In this document: piece by piece, positions 14,948-18,212 of the stretch
How positions within the stretch are numbered: the first letter of the stretch is position 1
Layout: each line of letters begins with the position of its first letter
Source: CAZLNO01 sp964561005
Lineage (GTDB): Bacteria; Pseudomonadota; Alphaproteobacteria; Kiloniellales; Rhodovibrionaceae
Direction: 5' to 3'
Assembly (NCBI GenBank): GCA_964561005.1
Contig: CAZLNO010000086.1
Coordinates: 1-18,212, forward strand
DNA: 18,212 nt
Notes under the pieces: generated by a model
Databases searched by the model: none
Seen by the model: the letters and a program-made list of their open reading frames with translations, nothing else
Told to the model about the DNA's origin: nothing
Translations under genes and position numbers: made by a program

Positions 14948-15517
14948 ATGAGCGCGCCGAAACACGGCTTTAACCTGCACACCAAGGAAACCGCGCCGGA
15001 GGCGTCCAAGCCGCTGATGGAGCAGGTGGAGAAGGGCTTCGGCTTCGTCCCCAACATCTTCAAGGTGTTCGCCGAGTCGCCGGCGGCGGCCGAGGCCTAC
15101 ATGACGCTGAACGGCATCCTGCGCAACAAGACCGCCTTCACCACGCAGGAGCAGGAGGTGCTGTTGCTGGCGATCAGCGAGAAGAACGGCTGCGGCTACT
15201 GCGTGGCGGCGCACACCGGGTCGGCCGAGCGCGCCCAGGTCGACGACGCCGTGATCGAGGCCCTGCGCGGCGGCCAGCCGCTGCCGGATCAGAAGCTGAA
15301 CGCGCTCGCCACCTTCGCCTGCGCGCTGATCGAGAAGAAGGGCTGGGTCTCCGACGACGACATCCAGGCCTTCCTCGACGCCGGCTACACGCGTCAGCAC
15401 GTGCTGGACGCGCTGGTGGCGCTGTCGATGAAGACGATCTCCAACTACACCAACCACATCGTCGACACGCCGCTGGACGAGCCGCTGCAGGCCAAGGCCC
15501 TGAAGAAGGCGAGCTGA
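14948..15517 (+). CDS. Carboxymuconolactone decarboxylase family protein, AhpD-like
   Basis: A 189-residue cytosolic protein of the CMD/AhpD family. The core EKNGCGYCVAAHT carries the redox CxxC (C82, C85) and His89, as in alkylhydroperoxidase D, where the pair reduces peroxides through a relay with dihydrolipoyl-type partners. A second, C-terminal helical part (TRQHVLDALVALSMKTISNYTNHI) completes the family fold. The ATG is set by GGAGG (14938-14942) five bases upstream. It is divergent from phaC and followed by a candidate terminator, so it is probably monocistronic. I infer peroxide or thiol redox activity; CMD proteins lacking biochemical tests are common, so the substrate is unknown. A paralogous CMD gene sits 489 bases downstream. 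Confidence 0.88.
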   Translation: MSAPKHGFNLHTKETAPEASKPLMEQVEKGFGFVPNIFKVFAESPAAAEAYMTLNGILRNKTAFTTQEQEVLLLAISEKNGCGYCVAAHTGSAERAQVDDAVIEALRGGQPLPDQKLNALATFACALIEKKGWVSDDDIQAFLDAGYTRQHVLDALVALSMKTISNYTNHIVDTPLDEPLQAKALKKAS

Positions 15518-15542
15518 GGCAAGGCCCACTTGGCGCGGGGCA

Positions 15543-15565
15543 GGGGAGGTGCCGCAACCCTCCCC
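15543..15565 (+). terminator. Hairpin after the first AhpD-like gene, candidate terminator
   Basis: GGGGAGG / CCTCCCC forms a perfect 7-bp stem with a 9-base loop, 25 bases after the stop codon. The next bases are CTTCCAAACTT, only mildly T-rich. Position and stem support termination here. Confidence 0.5.
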
Positions 15566-15622
15566 CTTCCAAACTTCCGCGGCGGCCGCTCTGGCGCGAG
15601 GGCATTGTCGCCGCGGGGGTGT

Positions 15623-15906
15623 CGGCCTCATGTTTCGACAGGCTCAACATGAGGGTGGCCTGATCCGCGCGACGGACACGTTCCCTCATCCTGGCTCGCT
15701 GAAGTCTCACTCCCGGCCTGTCGAAGCCTCATCCTGAGCCTGTCGAAGGATGAGGACGCCATCGAAGCAAGGCGCGGCCTCATGTTTCGACAGGCTCAAC
15801 ATGAGGGTGGCCTGATCCGCGCGACGGACACGTTCCCTCATCCTGGCTCGCTGAAGTCTCACTCCCGGCCTGTCGAAGCCTCATCCTGAGCTTGTCGAAG
15901 GATGAG
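15623..15906. repeat. REP-like hairpin pairs, family A, cluster 3, in a 152-base-period tandem duplication
   Basis: Bases 15623-15754 are repeated at 15775-15906, 132 bases with a single difference (C15740 versus T15892), separated by 20 unique bases. Each copy holds an inverted pair: CCTCATGTT / AACATGAGG with loop TCGACAGGCTC (15626-15654 and 15778-15806), and CCTCATCCT / AGGATGAGG with loop GAGCYTGTCGA (15727-15755 and 15880-15906, the last with an 8-bp stem). Between the hairpins, fragments such as CCTCATCCTGGCTCG and GGCCTGTCGAAG look like decayed units. The rest of the 489-base gap (15518-16006) holds no convincing gene. Confidence 0.93.
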
Positions 15907-16006
15907 ATCACGCTTGGCACGAAACTGAGCCCTATTTCACGGATGTCTCCATAGCGAACGGAATGCCCGCCCGCGAGGGCGCAACCCCGGGCACATCGGT
16001 GAGCCC

Positions 16007-16543
16007 ATGACCTACCTGCCCAGCCAGCCGAACGCGACGCTGATCGACGCCTTCAAGGCGGACCCGGACATCGCCGAGCCGCTCCACCAGTTCGCCCAGG
16101 CGCTGATGCGCGGGCCCTCCCCCTTCACCCCCGGCGAGCGCGAGCTGATCGCCATCCGCGTCTCGCAGGCCAACGGTTGCGCGTACTGCCGGGAGTCGCA
16201 CACCGCCGCCGCGCGCGAGCTGGGGATCGCGGACAGCCTGCTGGAGGCCGTGACCCGCGCCGCGCCGGAGGTGCCGGACAAGCTCGCGCCCGTGCTGGCC
16301 TATGTCGACAGGCTGAACCGGGCGCCCGAATCGGTGAGCCAGGCCGATGTCGACGCCATCCTGGCCGCCGGCTGGGACGAGTCGGCGGTGCGCCACGCCG
16401 CGATCGTCTGTGGCTTCTTCAACCTGATGAACCGCTGGGTCGCCGGTCTGGGCATCGAGAGCGACCCGCGGACCGTCGCCCTGGCCGGCCGGATGCTCGC
16501 CGGCGAGGGCTACGCCGCCGTGTCGAAGCTCCTGGCGTCCTGA
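16007..16543 (+). CDS. Peroxidase-related carboxymuconolactone decarboxylase family protein
   Basis: A 178-residue cytosolic member of the CMD/AhpD superfamily, of the type annotated as uncharacterised peroxidase-related enzyme. QANGCAYCRESHT carries C58, C61 and His65, the AhpD-like redox triad pattern, preceded by the FTPGERELIAIRVS helix typical of the family. The C-terminal half (VRHAAIVCGFFNLMNRWVAGLGIE) is the usual helical end. The only ribosome binding site candidate is a weak GGTGAG close to the ATG. It resembles the first CMD protein only in the core motif, so it is a distant paralogue rather than a recent duplicate, even though a repeat block lies between them. Role in peroxide detoxification is inferred. 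Confidence 0.88.
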   Translation: MTYLPSQPNATLIDAFKADPDIAEPLHQFAQALMRGPSPFTPGERELIAIRVSQANGCAYCRESHTAAARELGIADSLLEAVTRAAPEVPDKLAPVLAYVDRLNRAPESVSQADVDAILAAGWDESAVRHAAIVCGFFNLMNRWVAGLGIESDPRTVALAGRMLAGEGYAAVSKLLAS

Positions 16544-16718
16544 GCCACCCCCTCCGACCCGCCGCCGCACCGGTGGCGTCGTTGACTCGCCGGCGCCGTC
16601 GGTCTATGTCGGTTTTCACACCTTCTTCGCTGTGGTGCAGCAAAAGGCGTCGGCGCGACACGCCGCCCTGCGACCCGCTGGCCCGGCGACAACGAGACGG
16701 CGCGTGAGGAGAGAGGCC
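16544..16718 (+). promoter_or_regulatory. Promoter region of the succinate dehydrogenase operon
   Basis: TTGACT (16582-16587) and TATGTC (16605-16610) are spaced by 17 bases, a plausible sigma-70 promoter about 110 bases before sdhC. Upstream, CGCCGC-ACCG-GTGGCG (16563-16578, one wobble pair) could be the terminator hairpin of the preceding gene, with no T-run. No other gene is seen in this stretch. Confidence 0.4.
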
Positions 16719-17105
16719 TTGAGCAGCACGGAACGCCCGCTGTCCCCGCATCTTCAGGTCTACCGCCCACAGCTCACCTCGGTCCTGTCCATCCTGCACC
16801 GGCTCACCGGCGTCTTCCTGGCGCTCGGCATGATGCTGCTGGTGTGGTGGCTGGTCGCGGCGGCCAGCGGCCCGGAGGCCTTCGCCACCGCGCAGGGTTT
16901 CATCGGAAGCTGGCTCGGCTACCTGCTGCTGTTCGGCTGGTCGGTGGCGCTGTTCTATCATCTCTGCAACGGCATCCGGCACCTGGCCTGGGACGCCGGC
17001 TACGGCTTCGAGCTGGAAAACGTTTACCGCAGCGGCTGGGCGGTGATCCTGGGCACCGGCGTGCTGACGGTAGCGGCCTGGGTCCTGGGCCTGCTGGCCC
17101 TCTAA
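16719..17105 (+). CDS. sdhC: Succinate dehydrogenase cytochrome b556 subunit
   Basis: A 128-residue inner-membrane subunit that, with SdhD, anchors complex II, binds heme b and reduces ubiquinone. Three membrane helices are visible (about 29-49, 63-83, 105-126). Numbering from the TTG start, SILHRLTG holds the quinone-site Ser24 and Arg28, and FYHLCNGIRHLAWD holds the heme-ligand His81. The start is TTG at 16719, preceded by an extended AGGAGAGAGG (16707-16716) and giving the usual SdhC N-terminus (SSTERPLSPHLQVYRPQ). A GTG at 16704 lies just before that purine run, so it is unlikely; an ATG at 16632 would add about 29 non-conserved residues. sdhD follows at 19 bases. Confidence 0.95.
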   Translation: MSSTERPLSPHLQVYRPQLTSVLSILHRLTGVFLALGMMLLVWWLVAAASGPEAFATAQGFIGSWLGYLLLFGWSVALFYHLCNGIRHLAWDAGYGFELENVYRSGWAVILGTGVLTVAAWVLGLLAL

Positions 17106-17124
17106 GGCGACGGGGGGAGGAACG

Positions 17125-17508
17125 ATGAAGAGCATGCGCACCCCGATGGCCCGGGTCCGCGGGCTGGGCTCGGCCAAGGACGGCACCGGGCACTGGTGGG
17201 CCCAGCGGCTGTCCGCGCTGGCGCTGATCCCCCTGACGGTCTGGTTCGTCGCCTCGGTGATCGCCATGGCCGGCGCCGAGCACGCGGCGATGCGGGCCTG
17301 GGTAGCCTCGCCGGTGGTGGCCGGCCTGCTGATCCTGCTGATCGTCGCGACATTTTACCACGCCGTCCTCGGTTTGCAGGTCGTCGTCGAGGACTATGTC
17401 CATTACGAGGGCATCAAGTTCGGGGCCATCATCGCGCTGAAGGGCCTGGGCATCGTGCTGGGCCTGGCGGCGATCCTGGCCGTGTTGACCATCCTGTTCC
17501 GTGGCTGA
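17125..17508 (+). CDS. sdhD: Succinate dehydrogenase hydrophobic membrane anchor subunit
   Basis: A 127-residue inner-membrane anchor of complex II. RVRGLGSAKDGTGHWWAQRL (10-29) is the conserved alphaproteobacterial SdhD start. Three hydrophobic helices follow (about 30-50, 62-84, 100-125). FYHAVLGLQVVVEDYVH supplies the heme-ligand candidate His79 and the quinone-site pair Asp90-Tyr91. A strong G-rich ribosome binding site (GGGGGGAGG) precedes the ATG at 17125. It sits between sdhC and sdhA with only 7 bases to the sdhA start, so the three are co-transcribed. Confidence 0.95.
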   Translation: MKSMRTPMARVRGLGSAKDGTGHWWAQRLSALALIPLTVWFVASVIAMAGAEHAAMRAWVASPVVAGLLILLIVATFYHAVLGLQVVVEDYVHYEGIKFGAIIALKGLGIVLGLAAILAVLTILFRG

Positions 17509-17515
17509 GGCAGAC

Positions 17516-18212
17516 ATGAGCAAGACCGACCCCGAAAAGAGCGAGACGGCCGCCGCCGGCGCCGGGAAGAAGACCTCGGCGGGCAGCAAGAGCGCGGCCG
17601 GCAAGACCGGCACGGCCAAGGCCGCGGCCTCGAAATCCCAGTCGGGCAAGAGCGCGGGGACGGGCGCGGGGTCGAAGGGGAATGCGGCGGCCAAGGGCTA
17701 CGGCCGCAACGGCGCCGACGCCGGCCGCTGGCCCGCCCCGGCGATCGGCGACCGGGCCTATCCGATCCACGACCACACCTACGACGTGGTGGTGGTGGGC
17801 GCCGGGGGCTCCGGGCTGCGCGCCACGCTGGGCTGCGTCGAGGCCGGGCTGAAGACGGCCTGCATCACCAAGGTCTTCCCGACGCGCAGCCACACCGTGG
17901 CGGCACAGGGCGGCATCTCGGCGGCGCTCGGCAACATGGGCGAGGACGACTGGCGCTGGCACATGTACGACACCGTCAAGGGGTCGGACTGGCTGGGCGA
18001 CCAGGACGCCATCGAGTACATGACCAAGGAGGCGATCCCGGCGATCGTCGAGCTGGAGCACTATGGCGTCCCCTTCTCGCGCACCGAGGAAGGCAAGATC
18101 TACCAGCGCCCCTTCGGCGGCATGACCACCGATTACGGCAAGGGCACGGCCCAGCGGACCTGCGCAGCCGCCGACCGCACCGGGCACGCCATGCTGCACA
18201 CGCTCTACCAGC
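17516..18212 (+). CDS. sdhA: Succinate dehydrogenase flavoprotein subunit, partial, with low-complexity N-terminal extension
   Basis: The first 232 residues of SdhA, which oxidises succinate to fumarate with covalently bound FAD at the inner membrane; the window ends inside the gene. The conserved domain begins at YPIHDHTYDVVVVGAGGSG (82-100, the dinucleotide-binding loop). TRSHTVAAQGGIS (124-136) carries the flavin-attaching His126, followed by DWRWHMYDTVKGSDWLGDQD and PFGGMTTDYGKG. Ahead of it lie about 75 extra residues rich in Lys, Ala, Gly and Ser, resembling histone H1-like tails, where family members usually have about ten. The frame is open throughout and the ATG sits 7 bases after sdhD, with GAGGCAG as a modest ribosome binding site. 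No other start codon lies nearer the domain. Confidence 0.95.
   Translation, partial: MSKTDPEKSETAAAGAGKKTSAGSKSAAGKTGTAKAAASKSQSGKSAGTGAGSKGNAAAKGYGRNGADAGRWPAPAIGDRAYPIHDHTYDVVVVGAGGSGLRATLGCVEAGLKTACITKVFPTRSHTVAAQGGISAALGNMGEDDWRWHMYDTVKGSDWLGDQDAIEYMTKEAIPAIVELEHYGVPFSRTEEGKIYQRPFGGMTTDYGKGTAQRTCAAADRTGHAMLHTLYQ

Noticed and set aside
15626..15906. CRISPR-like appearance of roughly 29-base units repeated at intervals.
   Set aside because: Units alternate in orientation, are themselves perfect hairpins, have no uniform unique spacers, and related pairs occur in other gaps. No cas gene is present.
14948..16543. The two AhpD-like genes as a recent tandem duplication linked to the repeat block.
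   Set aside because: Beyond the CxxCxxxH core the proteins differ throughout in sequence, so they are distant paralogues and not a product of the recent 152-base-period duplication.

Overview
This window is GC-rich DNA, very probably from an alphaproteobacterium. The case rests on the sdhC-sdhD-sdhA order and the alphaproteobacterial-type SdhC/SdhD sequences, a mesaconyl-CoA hydratase (ethylmalonyl-CoA pathway) next to a CoA-ester lyase, and a class I PHA synthase. A Rhodospirillales-like host is my guess; I cannot name the species. No rRNA, tRNA, CRISPR array, transposase or complete insertion sequence was seen.

Layout: (1) 109-7636, plus strand: a surface-polysaccharide operon with a 1146-residue protein of three fused GT4 glycosyltransferase modules, a Wzm-type ABC permease, a Wzt-type ATPase with a C-terminal carbohydrate-binding domain, and a coiled-coil SAM methyltransferase. 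The four would make, cap, measure and export a glycan across the inner membrane. (2) 7650-9609, minus strand: an AEC-family carrier and a pyridoxal kinase, separated by a pair of REP-like hairpins. (3) 9725-10480, minus strand: a DUF3800 protein in a clearly AT-richer patch, probably acquired. (4) 10650-12724, plus strand: an Mcl2-like CoA-ester lyase/thioesterase and mesaconyl-CoA hydratase. (5) 12740-14668, minus strand: PHA synthase. (6) 14948-16543, plus strand: two AhpD-like carboxymuconolactone decarboxylase family proteins flanking a duplicated repeat block. (7) 16719-18212, plus strand: sdhC, sdhD and the start of sdhA, which carries an odd Lys/Ala/Gly/Ser-rich N-terminal tail and runs off the window.

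Two systems stand out. The first is the polysaccharide export operon: the methyltransferase looks like a WbdD-type chain terminator without the kinase, and its coiled coil contains an exact-period 47-residue tandem duplication that could set glycan length. The second is a dispersed family of short hairpins (eight copies in three clusters) whose loops are conserved while their stems vary in a compensated way; the copies always occur as inverted pairs, and one pair is tandemly duplicated. A second, unrelated hairpin pair lies upstream of the AEC gene. Central carbon genes (CoA-ester lyase, mesaconyl-CoA hydratase, PHA synthase, succinate dehydrogenase) suggest a metabolism built on acetyl-CoA assimilation and carbon storage.
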